Assembly (NCBI RefSeq): GCF_001612985.1
Contig: NZ_BDBM01000004.1
Coordinates: forward strand, 124,001-188,000
Direction: 5' to 3'
From: Nocardia gamkensis NBRC 108242
Lineage (GTDB): Bacteria; Actinomycetota; Actinomycetes; Mycobacteriales; Mycobacteriaceae
Length of the DNA stretch: 64,000 bases
Shown: one piece after another, positions 1-10,720 of the stretch
Position numbering within the stretch: the stretch's first letter is position 1
Layout: every line of letters starts with the position of its first letter
Program-made: the position numbers and the translations under genes
Notes under the pieces: model-generated
Seen by the model: only the letters and a program-made list of their open reading frames with translations
Told to the model about the DNA's origin: nothing
Database searches by the model: none

Positions 1-1
1 C

Positions 2-703
2 GACCTGATCGACGGCATCAAGAAAGCCCGTCCCGACAACGTGCTCGAGCAACTGTCCGATGCCGTCGTCGTGGCGAATCACCTCGACGAAGTGGCCGAC
101 CACCTGATCGGCCACTTCGTGGACCAGGCCCGGCGCTCCGGCGCCTCGTGGACCGACATCGGCGCCAGCATGGGCGTCACCAAGCAGGCCGCCCAGAAGC
201 GGTTCGTGCCCAAGGTGCCCGAGCCGGCCGCGGCGGCGGCCATGGACCCGAACGCGGGCTTCGCGCGCTTCACCCAGCGGGCACGGGCGGTCGTGATGGC
301 GGCGCAGGAGGCGGCGCGCGCGGCGGGCAACCGCGAGATCTCGGTCGGGCACGTGGTGCTGGGGCTGCTCACCGAACCGCAGGGCCTCGCGGTGCACGAA
401 CTCGTCCACCAAGGCGTCGCCGTCGACGTGATCTCCGCCGCCGCCTCCGCGTCCCTGCCGCCGAGTGAGGGGGACGTCCCCGCGCTCGTGCCGTTCGGCG
501 CGGAGGCCAAGAAGGTCCTCGAACTCACCTTCCGGGAGGCACTGCGGCTGGGGCACAACTACATCGGCACCGAGCACATCCTGCTCGCGCTGCTCGAGCA
601 GGAGAACGGCGCCGGTCTGCTCAGCGATCTCGGCGTCGACAAGGCGAAGGCCGAAACGCATCTGGGCGAACTGCTCGCGTCCATCAGCTCCGAGAAATCC
701 TGA
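2..703 (+). CDS. Clp N-terminal domain protein, 5' end outside the window
   Basis: The reading frame is open from base 2, so the start lies upstream; GTG 41 is in frame but the preceding codons look coding. The first ~75 visible residues contain a helix-turn-helix-like stretch (SGASWTDIGASMGVTKQAA). Two repeats typical of the Clp/ClpB N-domain follow (FTQRARAVVMAAQEAA with HVVLGLL, then KKVLELTFREAL with HILLALLEQ). No Walker A/B or AAA+ module follows before the stop, so it is not a full Clp ATPase. In the family the N-domain binds substrates or adaptors. A stand-alone protein joining an HTH to a double Clp-N domain could act as an adaptor or heat-linked regulator, but that is inference. Identification of the Clp-N domain is firm. 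Confidence 0.8.
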   Translation, partial: DLIDGIKKARPDNVLEQLSDAVVVANHLDEVADHLIGHFVDQARRSGASWTDIGASMGVTKQAAQKRFVPKVPEPAAAAAMDPNAGFARFTQRARAVVMAAQEAARAAGNREISVGHVVLGLLTEPQGLAVHELVHQGVAVDVISAAASASLPPSEGDVPALVPFGAEAKKVLELTFREALRLGHNYIGTEHILLALLEQENGAGLLSDLGVDKAKAETHLGELLASISSEKS

Positions 704-708
704 TCCGC

Positions 709-942
709 GTGGGCGGTGGGAAGTTCCGTGCGCGGATCGCACTCGCCCTCGCGGTGTCCTCGCTGGTGATCGGTGTGGCCCGGCGATCGGCCCGGTACGG
801 CATCCGCAACCTCGTCAACGGAGTGCGTGGCGCGCGTGCCGCGCGGGCGCGTCATCGCCGGGCGCTGCGCACCCGGAGAGCCGGTATCCGCGGGCCGCGC
901 CGGGCCGCTGCGGTCGAACACCACACGACCCGAGCGGCCTGA
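709..942 (+). CDS. Small Arg-rich hypothetical protein
   Basis: A 77-residue frame starts at GTG 709, five bases after the preceding stop, and ends directly against the convergent SUFU-domain gene. The N-terminus has one short hydrophobic segment (ALALAVSSLVIGVA); the rest is very rich in Arg and Ala. The tight spacing suggests co-transcription with the Clp-N gene. The Arg-rich composition is also what a non-coding frame in GC-rich DNA gives, so reality is uncertain. No family is recognised. Confidence 0.3.
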   Translation: MGGGKFRARIALALAVSSLVIGVARRSARYGIRNLVNGVRGARAARARHRRALRTRRAGIRGPRRAAAVEHHTTRAA

Positions 943-1617
943 TCACCCGCGCCCGGCCAGGCCGCCACCCCACCGTGGCCAGCGGGCCTGCGGTTTCGGC
1001 TCGGCGACCAGCGGCGCACGGTAGATGTCGGTGACGTAGAGGGGTAGTCGCGGTTCCAGCTCGGCGAGCAGTGGCAGTGCGCGTCCCCCTTGTGCCGCAC
1101 GGTATTCCGGCATGGTCAGCCCGACGATCTGCAAGAATCGCACGCGGCCGTTCGGGCTGTCGACGGGGCCCAGTTCGGGGTCGGTCGTGAAGCAGACGGC
1201 GTGACAGGTGCAGTCGGGGTGGTCGGCCGCGATCGGCCCGTTCGTTTTGATGGTGTGTCCCGGTTCGAACCACTTGCCGGACTGGAAAACGTAATGGGCC
1301 AGGTTCTGCATGAAATTCGCCGGCCACGCGGGCGGCTCGGTGTCCTCGGGCCCGCGCGCCAGCCGGAAGGTGAATTCGAAGCCCCAGCCGGACTCCGCCG
1401 GGTCGTCCCACTCCTTCTCGTGCAGCTCGGTCATCCCATAGCTGATGTAATGCCAGTGCGGCACCGGGTCGGCGCGGGAGTACGCGCTGATCCCGTCGAG
1501 CGGGTCGGACCCGCCGAGGGACCACGGGTGGTCGGATGCCCAGTGGAAGGGCTCGATATCGCCGTACAGCGGCCGCAACGCATCATCGATCGCATCCCAG
1601 CCGGGTCGTTCACTCAC
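943..1617 (-). CDS. SUFU (suppressor of fused) domain protein
   Basis: The 224-residue protein starts at GTG 1617 (SERPGWDAIDDALRPLYG) with a weak GGTGG upstream. Family hallmarks are the conserved WHYISYGMTELHEKEWDD and GWGFEFTFRL blocks near residues 50-85 and the later PNGRVRFLQIVGLTMPEY block. Bacterial SUFU-domain proteins are cytoplasmic; in many genomes they belong to immunity or polymorphic-toxin neighbourhoods, but their activity is generally unproven. It lies 59 bases downstream of nadE on the same strand and meets the plus-strand small gene tail to tail with no gap. Domain assignment is firm; the cellular role is not known. Confidence 0.85.
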   Translation of the reverse strand: MSERPGWDAIDDALRPLYGDIEPFHWASDHPWSLGGSDPLDGISAYSRADPVPHWHYISYGMTELHEKEWDDPAESGWGFEFTFRLARGPEDTEPPAWPANFMQNLAHYVFQSGKWFEPGHTIKTNGPIAADHPDCTCHAVCFTTDPELGPVDSPNGRVRFLQIVGLTMPEYRAAQGGRALPLLAELEPRLPLYVTDIYRAPLVAEPKPQARWPRWGGGLAGRG

Positions 1618-1676
1618 GCAGCCACCATAGGCAGGGCGCATCCGGCCGCAGTCGGGGTGTCGAGCGCTGCGACGCC

Positions 1677-3734
<2,058 letters not shown>

Positions 3735-3923
3735 CCGCGTCCCCTTCCGGGATGAGGTCGATCATGATCCCCTCGGAATCTACGCCGCCGGTGGCGAGCG
3801 GGCGCGGCGGCGACTCTGCGGATGACCCGGCAGCGGCCTCGTGACCTGCACTTCTGCCGACGGGGGCGGAAGGCGCGAATCGTCCGGCCGGAGATGTGAA
3901 CCGTCGGCGGCTAAGCTATAGCA

Positions 3924-4217
3924 ATGGCGGATGAAACGGATTCCGACCTAATAGCGGGGGAACGGCGCGCAGATCTGCTGCGCGCGCTTTCGTATGTGTC
4001 CACCGAGTCCCAACCGGACGGCAGCTATGTGCTGAACGGCGACCTTCCGCCGGACGTCGCCCCGCCGTTCATTCGCGCCATCATGCGGGTGGAGGCGGAG
4101 TTGCTGCTGCACGATGCCGAGCTCGTCACGGTCGAGGGCGGAGAGCCCCGCACGCCGGAGGAACGGCGCACCGACGCGTTCGTCGCGCTGGTCTTCCGCG
4201 TGGACGACCGGCGCTAG
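3924..4217 (+). CDS. Conserved hypothetical protein, 97 aa
   Basis: An acidic 97-residue protein, MADETDSDLIAGERRADL..., with no signal peptide or membrane segment. A TAAGCT hexamer at 3912-3917 sits six bases before the ATG, which fits a leaderless transcript and supports this start. The C-terminal half (RTPEERRTDAFVALVFRVDDRR) looks ordinary and soluble. It lies between nadE (divergent) and the groEL heat-shock promoter, on the groEL strand, but ends before the CIRCE elements. No domain is recognised and no function is proposed. Confidence 0.65.
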   Translation: MADETDSDLIAGERRADLLRALSYVSTESQPDGSYVLNGDLPPDVAPPFIRAIMRVEAELLLHDAELVTVEGGEPRTPEERRTDAFVALVFRVDDRR

Positions 4218-4229
4218 CCCGGCGCGGAC

Positions 4230-4256
4230 CTTGCACTCGCCACCCTAGAGTGCTAA
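4230..4256. promoter_or_regulatory. CIRCE operator 1 (HrcA site)
   Basis: A CTTGCACTC arm (4230-4238), nine-base spacer, then GAGTGCTAA (4248-4256). This matches the CIRCE consensus TTAGCACTC-N9-GAGTGCTAA, with a perfect right arm and a degraded left arm. HrcA binding here represses chaperonin genes at normal temperature. It is the distal of two tandem copies upstream of groEL. Confidence 0.85.
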
Positions 4257-4264
4257 AAATGCTT

Positions 4265-4291
4265 TTGGCACTCCCTATCGGTGAGTGCCAG
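4265..4291. promoter_or_regulatory. CIRCE operator 2 (HrcA site)
   Basis: TTGGCACTC (4265-4273), nine-base spacer, GAGTGCCAG (4283-4291). The inner eight bases of each arm are exactly complementary. Its centre is 35 bp from that of CIRCE 1, so two HrcA dimers would lie about three helical turns apart. The promoter and untranslated leader of groEL must lie between here and 4431. Confidence 0.9.
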
Positions 4292-4364
4292 GTCGGGACG
4301 GTGAGACCGGGTTCCGTAGACACCCTCGGTCGTCCGTCGCGGGCACCGAACCTGGCCAGCGTAA

Positions 4365-6056
<1,692 letters not shown>

Positions 6057-6086
6057 GTCCCGCCACCCGGCAATACAGTTCGAACC

Positions 6087-6120
6087 GGAAGCCGGTCCAC
6101 CGCGAGGTGGGCCGGCTTCC
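6087..6120 (+). terminator. Hairpin downstream of groEL
   Basis: GGAAGCCGG and CCGGCTTCC are perfect nine-base arms enclosing a second small stem (CCACC/GGTGG). It lies 30 bases after the groEL stop. It lacks a T-run, so it is a probable intrinsic terminator of the actinobacterial type or an mRNA-stabilising stem. A near copy occurs at 7237-7271. Confidence 0.65.
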
Positions 6121-6160
6121 GGCGTTTCGGCGTCAGATGCCGTCGATTATGACGACCGTC
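6117..6160. repeat. Left copy of a direct repeat bounding the island
   Basis: This ~44-bp block is closely similar to 7718-7762 (shared TTCCGGCGTTTCG, then CGTCAGAT and CCGTCGA with few changes). On the minus strand the left copy still reads TVVIIDGI-stop, a relic matching the AVVTLDGI-stop C-terminus of the lipoprotein gene whose intact end is the right copy. The two copies bound about 1.6 kb of foreign-looking sequence. Confidence 0.7.
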
Positions 6161-6206
6161 GGCCGGAGATGCCGCCAGCGCCCTCGTGCAGCGGTGACTC
6201 GCCGAC

Positions 6207-6560
6207 TCACCTTGGCACAGGCCAGAAACCAGTCTCGCCGATCGTGATCACGCAGGGCTGATTCAGCACCCCGGCCTTGTAGACGGCTTCATCGAGGTGG
6301 GTCGCCATCAAGAGCATCCATGTCTTCCACGGAGTACCCGCGCCCACCGGTTTTCCGGTATTCGCCGCGAGCCGTAGGTAGTAGTCATGGAGTTCCTGGT
6401 CGGTTACCGCGAAGGTCAGCGGGGGTTCCACAGGCGATTCATCGATTGCCGTGATCTGCAACCGACCAGTGTCATCGCGGCTGATCTGGTATCCGGACTC
6501 GGTCCCGGCACGAATAACCGACTCGGTGAGTTCTTCCACACTGGGCTCATGCTTTTCCAC
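6207..6560 (-). CDS. Hypothetical protein, possible partner/immunity protein of the upstream secreted protein
   Basis: A 117-residue acidic, soluble protein starting at GTG 6560 with a very strong GGAGGAGG six bases upstream. Its start overlaps the last 14 bases of the preceding gene (stop at 6547-6549), so the two are translationally coupled. It has no signal peptide. A short segment near 80-92 (WKTWMLLMATHL) is amphipathic. No family is recognised. Small acidic cytoplasmic proteins encoded directly after a nuclease-like secreted protein are typically immunity proteins; this is inference from order, coupling and charge, not from homology. Confidence 0.6.
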   Translation of the reverse strand: MEKHEPSVEELTESVIRAGTESGYQISRDDTGRLQITAIDESPVEPPLTFAVTDQELHDYYLRLAANTGKPVGAGTPWKTWMLLMATHLDEAVYKAGVLNQPCVITIGETGFWPVPR

Positions 6561-7026
6561 GACATCCTCCTCCAGGGAAGGCAGTGATCACTATCCCGCC
6601 CTCACTCACGATCACGGTGGGCTGGACGGTCTTGGCTATCGCTCCGGTAACGCGGTTGACCAGGTAGATCTGCCCCGTGTAACAATACCGGCCGCCGCTC
6701 TGCGGGCCGTGCCAGTCGGGTGCGTCGTGAGCCTTGGCGATTGCCGTATCGGCAATGTCGCGCCAGTTGCGGCCCTCGATTGCGGCGAGCCCTTCCCATT
6801 CGCTCATGTGACCGGCCTGGATATGCCGATACCCGTAGTCTTTATTCCCGCACAGCAGCTTCCATTCGCCGAAGGTTGTGACTACCTTGTCTTCGGGCGA
6901 GCTGATTCCACAAGCTCCCCACGGGAACGAGGCGTGAGCCACCGGACTCGGCATCAGGCCCATGACCGGCGCCACTGCTGCCGCTGTAGCTATTACAAGT
7001 GCCGATATCTTCAACTCGACCCCCAT
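6547..7026 (-). CDS. Secreted protein with probable BECR/EndoU-RelE-like nuclease domain
   Basis: From ATG 7026 the product is 159 residues with a clear Sec signal peptide (Lys-containing start, hydrophobic ALVIATAAAVAPVMGL, cleavage after PVAHA). In-frame TTG 7038 and GTG 7035 are alternative starts. The mature part has four Cys, suggesting two disulfides. It also shows YRHIQAGHMSEW, NWRDIADTAI, a run of beta-strand-like segments, and a terminal GGIVITAFPG. A His-rich helix, W..IA helix, and a last strand ending in ITAFP is the pattern of BECR-fold ribonuclease domains of polymorphic toxins. That fold call is from pattern, not from a search. The coupled downstream gene may be its immunity partner. 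A 14-bp palindrome overlaps the start region. Confidence 0.6.
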   Translation of the reverse strand: MGVELKISALVIATAAAVAPVMGLMPSPVAHASFPWGACGISSPEDKVVTTFGEWKLLCGNKDYGYRHIQAGHMSEWEGLAAIEGRNWRDIADTAIAKAHDAPDWHGPQSGGRYCYTGQIYLVNRVTGAIAKTVQPTVIVSEGGIVITAFPGGGCRGKA

Positions 7027-7031
7027 ATCGC

Positions 7032-7045
7032 GCACCAATTGGTGC
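7032..7045. promoter_or_regulatory. 14-bp perfect palindrome at the toxin-gene start
   Basis: GCACCAATTGGTGC is a perfect palindrome lying just upstream of ATG 7026 and overlapping the alternative TTG/GTG codons. A TATAGG hexamer (minus strand, about 7052-7057) lies next to it. The position suits a repressor operator, but no regulator gene is adjacent, so its use is inferred. Confidence 0.4.
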
Positions 7046-7236
7046 TTCTACCTATAACTTTGCTGCATCCGCCAATGAGGGCTTCATCGTCAGCCAGGCG
7101 CACCCCCGAGCCCTCGAGCGAGATGGAGGAGCGCAACCCACGACAACCGACCTCATTGCCTTACACCTGAATTCGACGCGTGCGGTGCGCTCCCGGTTCC
7201 ATACCAACGGAGATCTTCTCCTTGTTGCATCCATCT

Positions 7237-7271
7237 GGAAGCCGGTCCGCCGAGAGGTGGGCCCGGCTTCC
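7237..7271 (+). repeat. Displaced copy of the groEL 3' hairpin
   Basis: This 35-base block differs from the hairpin at 6087-6120 by a few changes, keeping the GGAAGCCGG and CCGGCTTCC arms and most of the loop, including AGGTGGG. It lies in the middle of the island, immediately before the phosphotransferase remnant, with unrelated sequence on both sides. It may now act as a terminator or insulator. The likeness extends through the loop, which favours copying over chance. Confidence 0.6.
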
Positions 7272-7754
7272 ATGCCCGAAGACCAAGCTTTGCTGCATGC
7301 GCGCCTTGACGAACTTGCGGCCCGAGAACGTGGCATTCAGTACACGCTCATGCGAGGTGTTATCCATGGCGACGCGCAACATCGAAACGCGCTGTGGGAC
7401 AACGTTGCTCGACGCGCTGTTCTGTGCGACTGGGAGAACGCGGCAATCGGCCCGCCAGAATGGGACCTGGTAACCATCGAGATACACTGCCGTCGATTCG
7501 GGCACCCGGCGCACGAATACGAGGCATTCAGCCGCGTATACGGGTTCGATGTGCGCGATTGGGCTGGTTATGAGTGGCTTCGCGACCTGCGCGAGTTGCG
7601 GATGATCACCACGAACGCTCGTAAGTGTGGGCCGGGATCGGCGACCGCCGCCGAGGTTTTGCGGCGGGTGGAGGACGCCGTTCGCAACGCGAAGGCGGCC
7701 GTCGAGGAGGCCATCGTTTCCGGCGTTTCGCGCGTCAGATTCCGTCGAGGGTGA
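7272..7754 (+). pseudogene. Truncated aminoglycoside/choline phosphotransferase-like gene with a groEL-derived tail
   Basis: From ATG 7272 the frame encodes the C-lobe of an APH-family kinase: the catalytic loop GVIHGDAQHRNAL (HxDxxxxN type), then LCDWENAAIGPPEWDL with the metal-binding Asp, then the helical REYEAF..YGFDV and LRELRMITTNARK blocks. The whole N-lobe with the nucleotide-binding Lys is missing. The upstream sequence to 7046 shows no APH likeness, so the gene is a 5'-truncated remnant. After EVLRRV the frame runs into a segment translating as [16 protein letters not shown], which is GroEL, and ends in non-homologous residues at 7754. It is not expected to be catalytically active. 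Confidence 0.75.
7671..7717 (+). repeat. 47-bp fragment of groEL
   Basis: Positions 7671-7717 match groEL 5613-5659 at 46 of 47 bases (one G to C change), in the same orientation and the same reading phase. It is fused at the left to the phosphotransferase remnant and at the right to the boundary repeat. Confidence 0.85.
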
Positions 7755-7762
7755 CGACGGCG
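7718..7762. repeat. Right copy of the island-bounding direct repeat
   Basis: It corresponds to 6117-6160. This copy includes the true stop (7735-7737) and last codons of the minus-strand lipoprotein gene, so it is likely the ancestral site and the left copy the derived one. Confidence 0.7.
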
Positions 7763-8730
7763 AACGGCGTCCTCGGGCTGCCGGGCCCCATCGGGCCGCC
7801 CTTGTCGAATTGGGAGGAGACGATCAGGGTTCGGTCACCGGCGCGGGCCAGGGTCGTCGGGATGGACAGCGCCTCGTCGGTGCGCTGCTGTGCCAGCGTC
7901 ACGGTGGCGCCGTCGTCGGAGACGGTCCAGCGGCTGATCGTGTTGGTCGTGTTGTGGACGGCCCACAGGGTGCCCTCGCGCAGTTCCAGTCCGTCGCCCT
8001 GCCGGAGATCGCCTCCGCGCAGGGCGACCTTGCTGATCGGATTCGCCTCCGGCGTCAACGCGATGCGGTACAGGTCGCCGCGCGGCATATCGACCGTGAG
8101 CAGGTAACGGCCCGCCGGATCGGCGACGATGCCGTTGAGGCTGAAGCCGCCCGGCTCGATCGGCGGCAGTACGGAGCGCAGGTCGAACTGCGGAGTCAGT
8201 TCCCCGCGCCCGCCCTGTGCTCTGGCGGCGGCCAGTTGATCGGGAGTGACTCGATAGACCACCGCCCGCGTGCTGTCGGTCAGATACGCCGTGCCGTCCG
8301 GGGTGATGGCGAGATCGTTCACGAAGCGGGGATCGCTTCCGGGCATGGTGAAGTCGGCGAGCAGCGCGCGGGTCGCGACGTCGTACACCGCGACGCCAGT
8401 GGTCGAGTCGGTCACCCACAGCCGCCCGGCCGAGTCGACTTTCAAGCCGTTGGCGGTCTTGTGGTTGTTGGCGCCTTCGGGCAGGAAGACCTCGGCGCGA
8501 TGGGCATCCGGTGTCGCGCGGTAGACGGCGCCGGTGGTGTACGACCCGACGTAACTGTCTCCGGTGCGTGCGTCGACCGCGATTCCCTCCGGGTAGACGT
8601 GGTCGCCCGGCAGTTCGTAGGCGGTGTGGACGGGGCTGCTCGGCGTATCGGCGGTGCCGCAGGCCATGAGCGTGACGCAGGCGCTTCCTGCGGCCAGGCT
8701 CGACAGCAGGCGGGACAGGGCTTGGGACAT
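7735..8730 (-). CDS. SMP-30/gluconolactonase-like lipoprotein
   Basis: A 331-residue exported protein from ATG 8730 with AGAGGT upstream. The signal peptide ends in a lipobox, LMACG, giving a lipidated Cys at about residue 24. The body is a six-bladed propeller of the SMP-30/LRE type, visible as repeated motifs (YPEGIAVDARTGDSYVGSYTTGAVYR, ANGLKVDSAGRLWVTDS, NDLAITPDGTAYLTDS, LNGIVADPAGRYLLTVD). Relatives hydrolyse lactones or bind small ligands; the substrate here is unknown. It is divergent from a MarR gene with dyads in the shared promoter region, suggesting control by that regulator. Its C-terminal coding end is duplicated next to groEL. Confidence 0.85.
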   Translation of the reverse strand: MSQALSRLLSSLAAGSACVTLMACGTADTPSSPVHTAYELPGDHVYPEGIAVDARTGDSYVGSYTTGAVYRATPDAHRAEVFLPEGANNHKTANGLKVDSAGRLWVTDSTTGVAVYDVATRALLADFTMPGSDPRFVNDLAITPDGTAYLTDSTRAVVYRVTPDQLAAARAQGGRGELTPQFDLRSVLPPIEPGGFSLNGIVADPAGRYLLTVDMPRGDLYRIALTPEANPISKVALRGGDLRQGDGLELREGTLWAVHNTTNTISRWTVSDDGATVTLAQQRTDEALSIPTTLARAGDRTLIVSSQFDKGGPMGPGSPRTPFAVVTLDGI

Positions 8731-8741
8731 CGGTCTACCTC

Positions 8742-8807
8742 TTAGGGTTCGCTCTAACGAATTTGTTCACACTTGAGAATGAGAACAAATCTAAGTTAGA
8801 ACTCTAA
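8742..8807. promoter_or_regulatory. Inverted repeats in the lipoprotein/MarR intergenic region
   Basis: Three dyads lie in the 123-bp gap: TTAG/TCTAA around 8742-8757, ATTTGTTC (8761-8768) with GAACAAAT (8783-8790), and TTAGA-AC-TCTAA at 8796-8807. The TTAGA/TCTAA theme recurs on both sides of the longer dyad. This AT-rich zone between divergent starts is the natural binding site for the MarR protein. Confidence 0.55.
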
Positions 8808-8853
8808 TGATCGTCAAGGCTTGAACGATAAGTTGTGCGGATAACATGCGTTC

Positions 8854-9306
8854 ATGACGTCCTTGCCCGCCGCCGAACGGATCGGTTCGTATCTCAAACG
8901 TGCCGAGCAGTCCCTCAATACGGCGAAGAACGCCGCGTTGAAGCCGGCGGGCGTCACCGTGCCGCAGTACGCCGCACTGCTGTTCCTCGCGGAGAATCCC
9001 GGCATCTCGGCCGCCGCCCTGGCCCGGCTCTGCGGCGTCACCCCGCCCTCGATGAACACCGTGCTGAGCAACCTCCAAGACCGCGGGCTGATCGAGCGCA
9101 CGCAGCACCCGTGGCACAAGAACGTCCTGGAGACCACACTGACCGAGAAGGGCGCGGCGGTGATGCGCGACGCGGACGCCCGCGCGGTCCGCGTCGAACG
9201 AGCCCTGGCCGAGGAATTCACCGACGCCGAACGAGCTGCCTTGCAGGACTTGCTGATTCGATGCGCCGATCGGCTCGACTCGATCCGGCCCGATCCGGCC
9301 GCTTAG
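8854..9306 (+). CDS. MarR-family transcriptional regulator
   Basis: A 150-residue winged-helix protein. The wHTH spans about 40-105 (GISAAALARLCGVTPPSMNTVLSNLQDRGLIERTQHPWHKNVLETTLTEKG in outline), flanked by dimerisation helices. ATG 8854 is preceded six bases upstream by TAACAT (8842-8847), suggesting leaderless transcription. It is divergent from the SMP-30-like lipoprotein, and dyads in the intergenic region suggest it represses that gene and itself. The ligand is unknown. Confidence 0.9.
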   Translation: MTSLPAAERIGSYLKRAEQSLNTAKNAALKPAGVTVPQYAALLFLAENPGISAAALARLCGVTPPSMNTVLSNLQDRGLIERTQHPWHKNVLETTLTEKGAAVMRDADARAVRVERALAEEFTDAERAALQDLLIRCADRLDSIRPDPAA

Positions 9307-9501
9307 CCATCCGCGGGCAGAAATCGGACGCACCCGCGACCGGATCGGCCGCTCACGGCCACGGAGTCACCGAACGACGATGTCCGGCGCCCTCCGCTCG
9401 GTGGTGCGATGGGGCGACCGGCCGCTGTGGTGGAACCGTGGGAGTAAAGCGGATCGACTCACCGGCGGCGCGAGTCGTGGTCGCATCGCTGCTGGACAGG
9501 G

Positions 9502-10674
9502 CTAGGCGGGAACCGGGGTTCGGACGGCGGGCCGAGCCTTCCGGAGCGCGAGTGCGAGCGCCAGGCATGCGATGAGCGCGGATGTCCACGGCAGCCACTG
9601 GCTACCGGAGGAATCCAGCACGGTCGCACCGACGACGGACCCGATGCCCGCGCCGAGGTAGATGGCCGATCCGTTCAGGCCGAGGGCGACGGTGGGCGCG
9701 TCGTGGGCGATGCCGAACAGGCGATGCTGCTGCGGTACCAGGATCGCCGCACCGAACAACCCGGTGACGGCGAGCACGACGAACACCGCCCACGCGGCAT
9801 GGACGGCCACGCCGAGCAGGGCCAGACCCGCCAGTGCGCCGAGCAGTCCCACCGTCAGCGTGCGCTGCGGGCCGTACCGGTCGACGGCGCGCCCGGCCTG
9901 CGCGTTGCCGATCACCTGGCCGACGCCCATGGCCAGCAGCAACCACGCGAGCATGCTCTGCGGCACCGAGGTCGCGACCACCACCGGCAGGTAGACGATG
10001 GTGGTGTAGACGGCGGTGATCTGCGTGGTCGTCACGATCAGCACGCGCAGCACCGCCGGACGGGTCAGCACGCCGATCCGGTCGCGCAGGCCGGTGCTCG
10101 GCAGCGTCACCCGGGGCAGCAGGAGGACCAGCGCCGCCGCGACGGCTCCACCGACCGCGATTCCCCACAGCACACCGCGCCAGCCGATCCAGCGCTCGGC
10201 GAAGATGCCGATCGGCACGCCCGCGACGCTGGACAGCGTGATGCCCGCGGTGACGATCGACAGCGCCCGTCCCCGGTGCGCGTCATCGGCGACGACGCCC
10301 GCGACGGCGAACGCGTTGGCCTGGAAGGCCGCCGCTCCGATGGCCGCCACCACACGCGCCGCCGCCATGACACCGAAGCTCTCCGCGGCGGCCTGCCCGA
10401 TCATGCCGAGCACGAAAAGCGCGGCGCCGCCGCCGAGTAGCCGTCGGCGATCCCAGGAGCCGGTCGCGGCGGCGATAAGGGGAGAGGCGATGGCGTAGGT
10501 CCAGGCGAACATCGTGGTCAGCTGGCCCGCGGTGGACACGGAGATGTGCAGGTCGGCGGCGATCAGCGGGAGCAGTCCGCTGAGCACGAAGCCGTCGGTG
10601 CCGAGCACGAAAGTGCCCACGGCGAGCGGTAGGAGCGATCGATACAGATTGTTAGATGATTGTCGAAGCATCAT
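9502..10674 (-). CDS. MFS transporter (drug efflux/arabinose-efflux type)
   Basis: A 390-residue, 12-helix major facilitator protein. TM1 carries VGTFVLGTDGFVLSGLLPLIAADL, followed by the DHA1 motif A region after TM2 (ASPLIAAATGSWDRRRLLGG). Start is the double ATG at 10674/10671, with no Shine-Dalgarno. It is divergent from an ArsR-type regulator whose start is about 50 bases away; this pairing is typical of a regulator and its efflux pump. Substrate cannot be read from sequence. It acts in the cytoplasmic membrane as a proton antiporter. Confidence 0.88.
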   Translation of the reverse strand: MMLRQSSNNLYRSLLPLAVGTFVLGTDGFVLSGLLPLIAADLHISVSTAGQLTTMFAWTYAIASPLIAAATGSWDRRRLLGGGAALFVLGMIGQAAAESFGVMAAARVVAAIGAAAFQANAFAVAGVVADDAHRGRALSIVTAGITLSSVAGVPIGIFAERWIGWRGVLWGIAVGGAVAAALVLLLPRVTLPSTGLRDRIGVLTRPAVLRVLIVTTTQITAVYTTIVYLPVVVATSVPQSMLAWLLLAMGVGQVIGNAQAGRAVDRYGPQRTLTVGLLGALAGLALLGVAVHAAWAVFVVLAVTGLFGAAILVPQQHRLFGIAHDAPTVALGLNGSAIYLGAGIGSVVGATVLDSSGSQWLPWTSALIACLALALALRKARPAVRTPVPA

Positions 10675-10712
10675 AGGATGAGAGTGGGATATGATTCGAT
10701 TGTTGTCAAATG
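10653..10712. promoter_or_regulatory. Operator region between MFS and ArsR genes
   Basis: ATGAT (10656-10660) pairs with ATCAT (10669-10673) around the MFS start. A GATTGT-containing block recurs at about 10658 and 10698, the second followed by AAATGATC. The repeats sit between and over the two divergent starts, as expected for an autoregulated ArsR/MFS pair. The exact operator is not resolved. Confidence 0.35.
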
Positions 10713-10720
10713 ATCGGAGA

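Noticed and set aside
6999..7271. An N-terminal extension of the phosphotransferase remnant back to 6999
   Set aside because: The frame is open but crosses the toxin promoter and a copied hairpin, and shows no kinase N-lobe motifs.
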